Shown: positions 1-11,348 of the stretch, in pieces
How the letters are laid out: every line of letters begins with the position of its first letter
Numbering within the stretch: the stretch's first letter is position 1
Assembly: GCA_039090855.1 (NCBI GenBank)
Contig: CM076997.1
Span: forward strand, 161,106,709 to 161,170,708
Reading direction: 5' to 3'
Length of the DNA: 64,000 bases
Origin: Macrothele yani
Lineage: Eukaryota; Arthropoda; Arachnida; Araneae; Macrothelidae
Notes under the pieces: generated by a model
Seen by the model: only the letters and a program-made list of their open reading frames with translations
Database searches by the model: none
Told to the model about the DNA's origin: nothing
Program-made: the position numbers and the translations under genes

Positions 1-775
1 CATATGAAAAGTCGCTTGCATAATTTTTACAAATAATGCTGAATACATTGCGAACGCTAAGCAGATCGGCACACGAATCACCCAACGTAGTGCTCTATCT
101 TCTTGGGCTTTTTACATCCCTCATCATTTGCTCTTGCCTCTCGTTTTGATTTTTTCCACTTTTGCTTGCGTTCATTCTGCGAATTCCACCGCATTATCGA
201 AAATGTTAACCCGTTCACACGAAAATATGTTTTAAAATGTTTCGTTTAAACCATACGATATGTGATATGTTCTTTATATATTTGAACATATATCTTCAAG
301 TGCTTTAAAACAATGCGACTCACAGTCGTTTTGCACTCACGGTTGTCCAGATAAACCGCGATATTTTCAAAAGCACCGGTTCACAAGAAAACATTTTTTA
401 AAAATTTTCAGTTTAAGCCACTGAGAATGTGTTCTTCCTATATTTGAACAGATCTCGTCGAGAACTTTAAAACGATACCACGCACAATCGTGTTGCGCTC
501 ACGGCTGCCGAGATAGACTGAGTCAAACACGCTGCTGCACACCCAGAAATATTGCATCATCTGCCCTGCGCACAGGGAGCGAGAGGTGTGTCGCGCGCAC
601 GATGTATTGCGCAGTACGCTAATTGCGCTCCATGGTTATCAGGAATATGTTAACACTATTAATATGCTGCATGTACTTTTAACGCGATAATGATTTCGAT
701 TGGGACCTATTTTTGTCGCAAGCTGTCGGCCGTAAGTCGCCCCATACTATCCGCGGAGTTCGACGTAGTCCTACA
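1..775. repeat. Dispersed repeat R1, copy A
   Basis: This stretch matches 30683-31397 in the same orientation with scattered substitutions and small gaps, from the 'gcataatttttacaaataatgctg' region (around 18-42) to the 'gacgtagtcct' region (about 760). It may extend left of the window. It contains two diverged tandem subunits of about 160 bp (about 199-357 and 358-515), each running from a 'cacacgaaaa/cacaagaaaa' segment through 'tatttgaaca' and 'ctttaaaac' to a 'cgctcacgg'-like segment. No coding potential is visible in either copy. The type of element is unknown; it could be a non-autonomous transposon or an old non-coding repeat. Confidence 0.7.
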
Positions 776-921
776 TAAAAAATCGAAAACTGGCACTTCT
801 TGAACTCGGTGTGTGTGTGTGATGGTGGGGGAGGGGGGGTAAGCTGAGCAAGACGAGATCTAGGATGGGCTGTAGCCCACCCTCGCTTCCCTTTGATGAC
901 GTCCCAATCAAAATTGGACCT

Positions 922-1122
922 CGGCGGCCTACTTGTCCGAGAAGTATATTCTGACTAGACATCTGAGATGGGTCTAGATTCAACTACCGGATGAAGCATG
1001 GGAGAGAGTTTGTCCGACTGCACTGGCTCTTTCCGCTCCTTGAAACCAGTGATCCTAATTTAGGCAGAGGTCAGCGTAATAGGCCAATGAGTTGCTCGTG
1101 GTGGCCTTTAAACACCTAAACA
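922..1122 (+). mobile_element. tRNA-derived SINE-1, decayed copy
   Basis: The second half carries the SINE-1 body in order: a 'cactggctct' segment, 'aaccagtgatcctaattta', 'gagttgctcgtggtgg' and a 3' end 'tttaaacacctaaac' followed by an A-run. The first half is badly diverged from the tRNA-like head; the B-box region is recognisable only as 'agattcaactaccgg'. It is an old copy of the family seen best at 42675-42903 and 63915-64000. Confidence 0.55.
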
Positions 1123-1267
1123 AAAAAACCCCACTTAAAAACAATTTATTAAACACAGCGCACCCATCTACGAACCTAATCTATCCTACCACACCAATGA
1201 TGCCAGATCGAACATCAACTGTGAGCCAAAAATGCGCATTTTAGCTTCTGGAAAAACATGTACCCGT

Positions 1268-2070
1268 CAGAGCTGAGACGGGCTGAGTCCGAGCCGGAAA
1301 AACCGAAGCAGAGCGCGGGCTCGGGCTGTAGAACATTTACTGCGGTTTCAGCTCGGGCGGGCTCGGGCTCTTAGAGGGAGGGTGAGCGAGATAATTTTTT
1401 TGTCTGTAAATGTGATTTTGTGTGATTTAGCAAATGAGACACTTTATAGTTGGTAAAGGGATTTCTTCGGCAACTGGTTCTGGTTTGAAAGCGGGCATTC
1501 GAGATGCCTATTTATTCCGGGCTTGGTTAGAAAATACCATAGGCCGCGCATTATTGTGTTCGTGCAGAGAAGAAAAAGTTTTTTAAAGAACTATAGATAT
1601 TGGATAATTGATAGCATGCCGACGATAATTTAACCCATATCTTCACGCAGTAGCTCCCTACTAATTCTATTTAGCAACGTACATATTGCAGCGCATTATG
1701 GAGCGATAATATTAGCATTATTTGAGCAACATACAATTGCAGCACCGCCCGATCATTTTGGAAGTCCGGCCGCCCAAAGCACTTCAGGCGGAAACGAACT
1801 TTCAAAGAAAATCGTAGTTACATTGTGAAAATAGATTGAGGTTCCTTTCTCCCTTCACATTTGAGAAATACAATGGTTAATTGCGGGAGGAGGAGAGAGT
1901 GGAAGTGTGGAAAACGAGATATTTTTTATTAGTGATTGAGCAGGTTAGTCAGTTTTCGGGCTCGTTCGGGCCCGTGGCTCTTTCTTGCAATATAAAATTC
2001 AGACTCGGGTGAGCTGGGGCTCATATACCACCGGCTCGGGTTCCGAAAATTGAGCTCGGACTCAGCTCTA
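1268..2070. mobile_element. Non-autonomous hAT-like DNA transposon
   Basis: The element starts with CAGAGCTGAG and its other end, read inward, starts with TAGAGCTGAG, both fitting the hAT terminus pattern (C/T)A(A/G)NG. It is flanked by an 8-bp direct repeat with one mismatch, gtacccgt at 1260-1267 and atacccgt at 2071-2078, the target duplication length expected for hAT. Both ends are rich in short subterminal 'gctcgggc'-type repeats, known in hAT elements as transposase-binding clusters. The 803-bp interior has no transposase-like frame, so any mobility would depend on a transposase supplied elsewhere. Confidence 0.65.
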
Positions 2071-2089
2071 ATACCCGTCACTATGATGA

Positions 2090-2440
2090 TGTGTAAACAC
2101 GAGGACCTGCAGGAGATCGATCGTAGGCAGATAGTGACTGTAAGGATAGTGGATTATTCCACCTATAAGACAACCAAACGTGCAGAATTTCAGCTAGCCA
2201 TCACGTTTCCTAAGACCACGTGAAAACCTGCAGCCGCTTGGAAACATTGCCACCGTAAATGGTCCACTGATGTTCGAAGTGCTCACAGCCTTTTGCGTAT
2301 CCTTACATTAGAACAGAGGACCGCAGTGATGAGGATAACGCCTGCATTCCAGAGCGGACACTCCGAAAGTTTGGCTTTTACTGTGCTTTTACAGTCGACT
2401 CACACACACAGAGAACCTTTGTTGACAGCACGTTACGGGG
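2090..2440 (+). pseudogene. Possible Tc1-like transposase N-terminal remnant
   Basis: A decayed reading frame resembles the helix-turn-helix part of Tc1 transposases: an 'RRQIVTVR' segment, then 'STDVRSAHSLLRIL', then after a frame change 'SGRTLRKFG'. Stops and frameshifts interrupt it and no terminal inverted repeat was found. This is a weak call from motif spacing only; chance similarity cannot be excluded. Confidence 0.25.
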
Positions 2441-2556
2441 TTATGAAATTGTAGTGGGCAAAGGAATATCACCACTAGATCATGAAAGACAAAGAACGGG
2501 CAGTTTGGTAAGACAAATTCAGGCCCAGCTAAAGTACGCCGATGGGAGGCAACGTG

Positions 2557-4153
2557 CCCCAGCAAAAACAGTCTTGCTGGGCCAGCACTGCCAGCAATGG
2601 CCCAGCACTATGTTGCCGCTGCCGAACCGTCAACAAAATGTCCGGGCGGCCAACAGAAGGGCCAGCAGTTAAGGCCAACAGTTGGCACCCCATCAGTTGT
2701 CATATGCCACAACAGGGCCATCAGTGGTCCATCACAGGCAGTAGCTGCCACAAGTGGCCCTTTCAGTGTCATTGCAAGCCCGTGCCAGAAATGATGGCTA
2801 GCCTAATGTGGTCCGCTAGTGTGCCGTTAGTGGCAGCCGGAAACCACGTGACGTAACTGGTGGCTTGCCTAATCTTGTCCGCCAATTTCCCAGTAGTAAC
2901 CATAATAATAATAAAAAAAAGAAAAAAAGAGAGTCGCAGTTTCCTAAAGCTACAATTTTTTGTTTTCTACCCTTACGAAGCTTGTGAATTAACGCACTGC
3001 GCTGGGGAAATTTTCTCAACAGATCGGAAAAACACTCGTTTGTATCTGAGTAGATTTGAACCTGGGCAGCTTGCGTGATAGCTGAGCTCTCCACCGACCG
3101 GACTAATTTACCACGTTCGAGCATATACTTAAAGCTGTTTGTTTGGTATGCAATGTGTAATCGAATGCTTCCCTTTTTCATTTTACAATATTGCGAGGTA
3201 TTTTTCATAAAAGTCAGTTTCATGTAATTGATAAATTAATTTTTTCAACATAACGATAGTTTTTTTTTGTTTTTTTTTTAACTTAAGGGAATTTCACTCA
3301 TTTTCAAGGCGTGTACATACTTAGTCGCTTTCCGAAGTTTTGTACTGTCCTTGCCGTCTTGAAAAGAGATTGCTGAATAAATATATATTTACCCGGGTTC
3401 ATGTCACATTCTGTTACATTTTTAACGTTGTGTCTTTCCTTTCCGTTGTCCGAAGCTACATTTGTTTTAAAGAGTAAAATACATTTTATTTTACTTCTCG
3501 TTATTTTTAGAAGAGAATTCCTCCCGGTCTTGTGTATTCAACCCATGGATGAGTACACCACATAGCGTTGCTTTTTTTTCTTTCAAATAATTAATAAATT
3601 TTGTACGCGTATAAATCTTTTTTTCAAAAAACGTTGTTTTAATGGTTTTCCAGGATATGTGTTTCAAGCGGTTTCAAATTTTTCTTGTTATTCATGGGAA
3701 TGGAGTGGGTGAATTTCATGGCTGTAATCTAGTATTTCACGGCTTAATCTGATATCTTCGTCGACGTAAAATTTCATTAGGAAATTAATTCGCCTTTCCA
3801 CATATGGATTTTTTTCTTAACATCCACTAAAGTAACACGATGACGATAGCGTCGTCTTTCAACTAACTGGTACCATGAGAGACACAGCAAGTGCTGCTTC
3901 AGCGCATGCGCAGTCCCGTTGCTTATACCTGCTGTTGGGGGTTGCATTGGTTGCCAGCAACGGGCTACTAGTGGCACTTGCTTGGAGGCCCACAATTCAC
4001 GGCGATGCTACAGGACCATCAATGGCTCGCCAACTGATAGCGCTGCCACCAACGGACCACTACCGGGCCGTGAGCTGCAGATTTCAACCAGCAGTGACCC
4101 ATTACTGCCAGCTGGTGGCCAGCAGTTTCCCAGCACTTGTGTTTTTGCTGGGG
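2557..4153. mobile_element. Candidate non-autonomous TIR element, 1.6 kb
   Basis: The left end CCCCAGCAAAAACA and the right end, read inward, CCCCAGCAAAAACACA form a terminal inverted repeat. It continues imperfectly into regions rich in 'ccagca', 'ggccagc' and 'tgccagc' at both ends. A 4-bp 'cgtg' lies just outside each end (2553-2556 and 4154-4157) and could be a target duplication. The interior (about 2870-3850) is AT-rich with no recognisable coding region. The superfamily is undecided, and the short duplication could be coincidence. Confidence 0.4.
3035..3112 (-). mobile_element. tRNA-like SINE head, fragment
   Basis: Read on the minus strand, this contains an A-box-like 'ggtcggtggagagctcagc' followed at tRNA-like spacing by a B-box-like 'aggttcaaatct'. 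There is no matching acceptor stem, so it is more likely the head of a SINE than a tRNA gene. It lies inside the candidate element 2557-4153. No other copy of this head was seen in the window. Confidence 0.3.
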
Positions 4154-4603
4154 CGTGGTGTAGATCAAGCGAAGCCATAGAACGAAAATGGCAAATTGGG
4201 GAATTACAGGAAAGTTGGGGAATGTTAATATCCTGGAGAGTGTGATATTCTGGAGTGAGCTACCCAGGGGATTCTTGTGAGAACACCAATACTCTGCAAA
4301 GCTATGGTAACGTACTCCAGATCCCCTGCACCCGTTAATGGTTATCATTTTCCACATCAGGCATCTTTCTTTCAAAAATACCATACTTTTACTCCCGTTT
4401 TCCGAAGAACTAGTTACAGGAGTATTCCAGTGAGTTGGAAATCCTCCAATGGCCTTCTGGATCTCTGGATCTGAACTAAATTGAGCTACTGTGCAATGAA
4501 GTGCATCGAAGTCTTTGCACCCCACCAATGGGAAATCCCGTCGTTCTACGGACCGATGCCGTGGGATCCTGGACCACAAAATCAGAAACTACCCAATACC
4601 TGG

Positions 4604-4802
4604 GAGTGTCTCCCAGGTGGGGCTGTGGTCAAAGCTGTGGCTTTTGACCATTCGTCCGATGTGTGTCCCGGATCGAATTCCGGTGAGCCAGGTACGTTGT
4701 ATTGGTGTTACGGCACGTTCCCTTTCCTGTAACCAGTGACCCCAAATTAGTGACGAGCGACTGCTTACAGCCAATCGTGTTGCTCACGACGGTCGCTAAT
4801 AC
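4604..4802 (+). mobile_element. tRNA-derived SINE-1 copy
   Basis: It has the SINE-1 order: diverged A box 'ggctgtggtcaaagc', 'gaccattcgtccga', B box 'ggatcgaattcc', 'ttacggca', 'aaccagtgaccc', 'gacgagcgactgcttacagcc' split across 4751-4773, and 'gttgctcacgacggtcgct'. A small perfect hairpin (cctgggag, 3-nt loop, ctcccagg; 4600-4618) sits at its start. The poly-A end is not clear. Confidence 0.7.
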
Positions 4803-4889
4803 CAAGAAGTTACTAAAATCATGTAATGCATTGATTATGATACGCTTTCTAACATACCAGAAATCATTACTCATGTTATGAGGATTCAA

Positions 4890-6115
4890 GTTATGAGTAT
4901 GTCCCTGTAAATAAAATAAATTCTGACCTACTTAATATTTCATGTGGAGTGCCTCAGGGTTCGGTATTGGGACCGTTACTGTTTCTGTTATATATTAATG
5001 ACCTTCCTCTGTGCCTGCAATCAACTCATGCTTTGCTATACGCTAATGACACTGTCAATTCTTCAGAAATGTCATGATTTATATAAATTACAGATAATGA
5101 TCAATAATTATCTATCAAATTTATCTCATTGGTTATGCTCTAACAAATTATTATCACTTAATATTTTAAAAACCAACTCCGTATATTTCCGAAATGTTCA
5201 TTAAAAAAAAAAAAAAAGGGGGGAGGATATAAATAACTTTCTAGTCAGGATTAATGATCTCCCACTTAAAATTGTGGACAAAGTTCAGTATCTTGGCGTT
5301 TGGTTTGATGAATTCTTTAACTGGAATACGCATGTTCAGTTTGTTTTAAAAAAAGTTTCCTCACAGGTTGGCCTACTTGGTAAAATTAAGCATCTCTTCC
5401 CTATCAATGTCCTAAAAACATTTTACTATGATTTTATTTATACCCATCTCTCCTATTGTCTGGAATCCTGGTATTCAAATATAAGTGCAAACAATAAGCT
5501 ATGCTTGCTCAAATTACAGAAGAAATCTGTTCGCCATATGCTGTGCACAGATTACATGTCTAATTCAAAATCATTATTTCTAAAACAAAATATTCTAAAA
5601 ATTCATGAAATTTTTACCATAAAACTAGGTATCATGTTTTTTCAAATAATGCGTCTTAAACTGTCTATTTTCAATTTGACATCCAATATCTGGATTATTC
5701 TATCTTCACCAGATCTGTTGCTAACAATAAATTAGGTCAGCCGTGTGTTAGACTTAATTATGGTTTAAATAGCATACTGTATAAAGCCATTATCCTATGG
5801 AATAATCTGAGCATCAGATCTCTGGAAAACAACAAAAAGTTTTCCTTGTCTCTGCGAAATTACATTGTAAATCACCCTGATCTCCATAACGAATCTTAAT
5901 CCTATTATAAAATTGTAGTTCCAAGCATGCTGCTAACAGTGGTGCTTCTGGTATAACCATCTAACTTGCTTTCATATATACCATATGTTTTATACCTTTT
6001 CTTATATCTGATAGGGGGAATCGCCTTACAACCAATGTGTTCAGATTCCTCTTGGTGTATTGCATTTTCATATAACTGCAAGTTTTAAATATGTGCAATA
6101 AAATAATTGTATTTT
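4890..6115 (+). pseudogene. CR1/L2-like LINE, 5'-truncated reverse transcriptase end
   Basis: The 3' half of a non-LTR retrotransposon reverse transcriptase. Around 4950-5010 it encodes 'CGVPQGSVLGPLLFLLYIND', the RT palm motif, followed by 'LLYANDT' where active enzymes have (Y/F)ADD, so a catalytic aspartate is replaced by asparagine. After a poly-A/G interruption near 5203-5224 the frame resumes with 'YLGVWFDEFFNW' and a thumb-like region. A frame change near 5700 leads into 'ILYKAIILWNNL' and a stop at 5897-5899. The non-coding tail ends near an AATAAA at about 6098. The N-terminal and endonuclease domains are missing, as expected for a 5'-truncated insertion. It is distinct from the RTE family at 8-26 kb; the clade assignment (CR1/L2 rather than Jockey) is tentative. 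Confidence 0.75.
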
Positions 6116-6122
6116 ATTGTAT

Positions 6123-6418
6123 GGCTATGGAATAAATCTCGCTCCTGGGCCCTGACCTTTGGCTCCGTTTCGATGATAATAAACGGAATTGGTTCAGTAT
6201 ACCTCCGGAAAAAGCATGATAAAGTTTTGACGCAATCGAAGCATTTTTACGTAAGTTATGACGCATAAGGGAGATGAAATGGATTCCGCTCCTGTGTCCT
6301 GACCTTTGACCCCATTTTGTCTATTTTCAGTAGGGTTTGTTTGCAGGTTGTCCTTTACAACATATTAAAATTTAATCGAAATCGAACTCTTTTTACGTGA
6401 GTTATCGTGCGGACGGAC
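6123..6418. repeat. Two tandem ~148-bp repeat units
   Basis: Two diverged copies in tandem (about 6123-6270 and 6271-6418). Both contain 'cgctcctgkgycctgaccttt', then 'atcgaa', then 'tttttacgt(a/g)agttatg/c'. The second ends in 'gcggacggacgg'. The layout (a GACCTTTGACC-type core with a GGAC-rich end) resembles non-coding dispersed repeats common in invertebrates. No reading frame is conserved between the units. Confidence 0.5.
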
Positions 6419-8185
6419 GGAATAAGCTGGAGCATATACGCTTTTTCAACCTAAGGTACGAAAGCGTAAAAAAATCATGTCGGAGAATCTGTACTCCAAC
6501 GTGGTGCTGCTGTTGTGAGACCAAAAGATATGTATGTACAGTAAATCGCATTTTCAGTGTAAAATATGAATTAATGTAACTCTGCTGAGTGCCGACATTA
6601 ACACATAAATTGTGTTTAAGATGGGGTAACCGCTGAAAAGTTTTGGCGTGATATTTTCAAGAGCTCTTACAATTACAAGAATCATAAATCTGTGACTTTT
6701 CTAGTATTAATTATTTCTGCGGACAACAGTGATGTGCGAGACGGCATTCAACAATCTTCATTTTCTTAATTATTTTTAGTAGAACCTATGGTTTAGAACT
6801 TACCGGAAACTCCTCGTGAAAGGGCGTACATTGTTACGCGAAGTCAATTTAGCAAAGAAACCGCTTTAGAAATTATATTCATATATAAGTGTGTTTTCGT
6901 GCTTCTGTTGTTTTCGTTTCAAAGTCTTTGGATTAAAATTGCTGAACTTCAAAGGCTCTAAATTAACTGCTCAAACTTGGCGCTTACATGAAATCCAATT
7001 TCAACCTCTCCATTGTTACAAGACGAAATATAGTTCTCAAGTGTATGTGCTAGAATTCGCCGATGAAGGCCACTCCGATGTTGTTTGCGTCTTACCAAAT
7101 TACTGTAAACGTGCTAATAGTTAATAAGCCGGTAAGGTACCCAGATAGGTAGCGCTAACTTCCCCATAAATATTTAAATCAAAGTCTTCGAATATCGTCG
7201 CTGGAAGATTGCGGTAATTACGTGGAATTCAGCGTGTCATAATCACGAAGTAAAGAATATTAAGAATGCATCCGTTGCAACGCTGCGTTGTTCCGATGAA
7301 GACAAGGAGCGTATGATTTGCGGAAACCGCAAGTTTGTACTATCAGCAAATGAAGGAAATAAATGCTTATCTATCTCCGAATCCGGGGCTTTAAAGATTT
7401 ATGTTGTTTGCAGGTTTCGTCTTTCGAAGATTGCGATGTTCTTCTCTCCGCCTTTCGGGAAAGATTTCCAAACAACTTGTACTGCCGCAATTTAATAAAT
7501 TAATTTCTCTATGCTGATTTAAGTCGGAAAGCGCGTAGTCGTACATTAGATTAACGATGCTTTGCAATTCAATATATGAGCGGCATCATCTGAAGAAGTA
7601 TTCGTAGAAAGTGACGAATTCCAAGCGAGGTTCGGTTGCGTTACAAACCAAGGTTTAACACGGATCTTCTCTTTAGAGAAATACACATACACAGCGAGTT
7701 AATTAATCGAAAAAATTAATTAGGAACGAAATGTAGATACCACAGCTTTCGTCTGCCTCCTTTCTATTCGATTCTATTTACTGAAAAGCATAAAATCCTT
7801 TAGTTTTCACTAGCTGCCTACGTATCAATATATGGAACCTGTTCCATTTCCTGTTTTATCGCTATTCATTACTTCATGAAGTTAATTTATTCAAATGCCT
7901 TGGTAGATAATAAGGATAACGTTGAGCAGAAATGGAAAGTTTTTGTTGTAAATACTCTACAGAGGGAATTATCTCTCTTCTGCGGTCGTAGATTTAGTTC
8001 ATTTAATTTGCCAGAAAGCAGGACTTTCGCAGCAATTGTGCTTAATTTAGAGTATTAAATCGATTCAATTACTTCTGCAGCGTTTTCCACAACATATTGA
8101 TCACATCGTACAAAACAAAAATGATGCGAACACAAGAAAATAGCGATCCTTATCTAAATACCTGAAGCATCAGGAAGGTTCTATC
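6419..8185. other. No gene or repeat recognised
   Basis: AT-rich sequence with only short unconnected reading frames, none with a recognisable motif and none conserved elsewhere in the window. I see no tRNA-like boxes, long repeats or transposon ends here. Confidence 0.5.
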
Positions 8186-8193
8186 TCTGTATA

Positions 8194-11100
8194 TATATCA
8201 TCATCATCATCATTGTCAACCATTAGCAATCCACTGCTGGACGAAGGTCTCCCCAAGTTTCCTCCACAACGGTCTGTCTTGTGCCAGTCTCCTCCATGTC
8301 ACCCCTGCATACTTTCGAATTTCATCCACCCATCTCCCATGTGGTCTTCTTCTGGGTCTTTTCCTGTCCCTTGGAATCCAATCTAAAATTTCGGCTGTCC
8401 ATCGATGATCTGTCTTTCTGGCAGTATGTCCAGCCCATTGCCATTTCAGGGATTTAACTCTGATCATGATGTCTTCCACTCTTGTCATTTTTCGGATCCA
8501 CGAGTTCCTCTTCTTATCTCTCCTGGTTACACCAAGTATGCACCTCTCCATGCTTCTTTGAGTTGTCTGCAGCCTTTGTATGTCTCTTTTAGTTAAGGTC
8601 CACGTCTCTGCACCATGCGTAAGCACTGGAAGGATGCATTGATCAAACACTTTTCTTTTAAGACATAATGGCATATTGCTCTTGAAAATTATGCTGTTTC
8701 TTCCAAAAGCTCTCCAGGCAAGTTTTGTACGCCGATTAATTTCTTCATCAATGTGACCCTCACTTGATATCTGCTGTCCAAGATAAACGTACGTGTCTGT
8801 TATCTCCAGCTTTTCTCCATCAATCGATAAATCTTCATTTCTTGTAAAAGCATTGAACATCACTTTTGTCTTCTGAAAGTTCATTTTTAATCCCACTTCT
8901 TTACTCTTGTCAGCAAGTTCCTGGATCATACTCTGCATCTCTGATGGGGTAGTTGCAAAAACGACAACGTCATCAGCAAAACGAAGGTGGGTTAGATAAT
9001 CTCCATTAATCTTTATCCCCTTATTTTCCCAGCTCAGCGACTGAAAAACACCCTCCAATGTGGCATTAAAGAGCTTCGGAGATATGGTGTCACCTTGTCT
9101 CACTCCCTTTCCAATTTTTACGTGTGTTGTATTTTCAAACAGCCTAATCTTTGCACTTGCATTTTCATAGATGTTATTAATAATATTAATGTATGCATCT
9201 TCAATACCGCAGGTTTTCAGAGCCATTGTAACTGCTGATGGTTACACCGAATCAAAGGCTTTTTCATAATCGATAAAAGCCATGCAGAATGGAAGTTCAT
9301 ATTCCCTCGCTCTTACAATTAGTTCTCTCAGTACGTGGATATGATCTATTGTGCTGTAGCCACTCCTGAATCCAGCTTGTTCTCTCGGTTGAGCCGTGTC
9401 CAGTGTTACCTTCAAGCGGTGTGAAAGAACTTTAGTGAAGATTTTATAAACTACTGATAGGAGGCTGATAGGTCTGTAGTTTCCGAGATCCTCAATGACA
9501 CGTTTCTTATGTAGCAGGGTCATTGTAGCGGTGTTCCAATCCTCAGGAATCTTTCCTTCATTAAGGCATCGAGTGAAAATTTGGGCGAGTACTGTTTCGA
9601 TTTCTCCACTTGCTTCTTGTATGATGTCTATAGTAATTCCATCTTCTCCTGGAGCTTTTCCCCGCTTCATGTTCTTGATTGCATGTGCAACTTCTGCTGG
9701 AAGGACTGCAGGAACTCTGGTACTGGTATCTTTCATGATGTCTGGAGTGCATGTATCATCCCTTTCATATAATTTGGAGTAGAAATCTTTCACTCTTGTC
9801 AAAATTTCGCCTCTATTTCTTGTTACAGAACCATCTTCTTTTCTCAGTGCCATAATCTGTTTTCTTCCCTTACTGAGATGTCCCTTTGCTATCTTTAGGC
9901 TTTGGTTGTTTTCAATTGCTTTCCTCACTAGTTCACAGTTGAATTTTCTTACGTCTTCAGTGATACTTTTTCTTACTGTCTTGCATAGCTCTATATATTC
10001 CACTTTGGAAGTCACTTCTTCTTTAGTTGTCCTCATCTCTCTTCTTTTTTGCATCAACATTTTCGTTATTCCTGATAATTTATTTACATGCAACTTGTTC
10101 TTAGACCCAGCTAATTTTGTTGCTGTTTCCATAAGAGCTTTGGTTACCTTTCTGTTAACTTCAGAGATGTCCACTTCTTCTGATGTTAGGCCTTCTAAAG
10201 CAGAGAACCTGTTCTTCAGTTCAAACTTGAAGGTATTATGGTGTTTTTTAAGGTTGGTTATGTCAATAGATTTTGTTTGTCTTATGAGCTTGCCACGTTC
10301 AAGTTTAGTGTTGAGGTGCATCTTACATCTCACCAATCTATGGTCACTACCTGTGTTGAACTTGTTTAGCACACTGCAGTCTTCTATGACGAATTTTTTG
10401 TTACACATAATAAAATCAATTTCACTTGTCGTCCCATTTGGATGTCTCCATGCCCATTTTTTGTGTGGCTTTTTCTTAAAGAAGGAGTTCAAGATGAAAA
10501 ACCCTTCTGCCTCTGCAAACTCAACGAGAGTATTTCCACGCTGGTTTCTGTTGCCGTGACCGAATTTACCTACTGAAGTTTCATTCTGTTGCCGTTGCCC
10601 CATTTTTGCATTGAAATCTCCCATAATTATTTTCAAGTGCTGCTTACCTTTATTATTTAGATGACAAATTTCCTCATAAAATTCTTCAATTTCTTCTTCA
10701 GGATGACTTGTGGTGGGTGCATAAGTTTGAATAATCTGAGCCTGGTATCTTTTCGAGAGTTGGATAACAAGTCGTGCAGCTCTGTCAGAGGAACTTTCAA
10801 CTTCTACAACTTTATCCTTCAGTTTCTTGTTTATTATAAATCCAACACCACTAGTTCTGCCAGTATCTGTCCCACGATAGTAGAAGAGATGTCCACTTTT
10901 CAGTTCGATGAGATCTTCTCCTTTTCTACTTTCCTCACTTAGCCCGACGATGTCCCACTTGATCCTTTGTAGTTCCTCTTCCAATTCAAGAAGCCCTGAA
11001 TCAGAAGATAAGGAGCTTCCATTATACATAGCCAAGGTCAGCATCAGATGGCAGCCTAGTCCGGTCCTCCGGTGATTCTTAGCACCCTCTGGCTTCATGT

Positions 11101-11348
11101 CGCACTGGCCGCTGCCTTGGCCAGGTACATTCCAGCTGCCGGAGACTGAGGGCCAAGATTTAAGTTGTGGAATCATTTTGGAGGGGTTTGGCCATAACTC
11201 ACCACGCTGGCCAAGCGGGTTGGTGAGTGTGGGATAGAATTTCCTCTAATCCCGATGGTATAGTTATACCGTTTTTGGCGGTCGTCAGAGCCCCTTTAGT
11301 GGGAACAGGATGCACCACGAGAAGGCGGGGTTGACATTTGTCAAGGAG
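8194..11348 (-). mobile_element. RTE-clade LINE, copy 1, nearly full length
   Basis: The 3' end is a (TCA)n tract at 8198-8213 as read on the plus strand, next to a short (TA)n tract; short 3' microsatellites instead of poly-A are typical of RTE elements. The 5' end meets copy 2 head to head at 11348. About 170 bp of 5' untranslated sequence precedes the ATG. It is the best preserved of eight copies or pieces in the window. Confidence 0.92.
8216..11176 (-). pseudogene. RTE endonuclease-reverse transcriptase, one internal stop
   Basis: One frame of 987 codons encodes an APE-type endonuclease followed by a reverse transcriptase, the single-protein layout of RTE elements, which reinsert by target-primed reverse transcription. 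Endonuclease residues are visible: N52 in 'AMYNGSS', E81 in 'GLSEESRKG', D187 and N189 in 'GDFNAK', and SDHR at 277-280. RT motifs include 'NYRPISLLS', 'REQAGFRSG', 'FIDYEKAFDSV', 'GVRQGDTISPKLFN' and the catalytic FADD at about 733-736. A TAA at 9242-9244 replaces an AAA lysine codon kept in the other copies, and the frame continues unchanged for another 341 residues. The start is the ATG shared with copies 2, 4 and 5. Otherwise it appears intact. Several residues differ from sister copies (for example GLSEES instead of GLSEVR), so loss of function beyond the stop is possible. Confidence 0.9.

Noticed and set aside
9906..10559. 217-codon plus-strand frame repeated at 20699-21352
   Set aside because: Exact antisense shadow of the RTE coding strand in copies 1 and 4.
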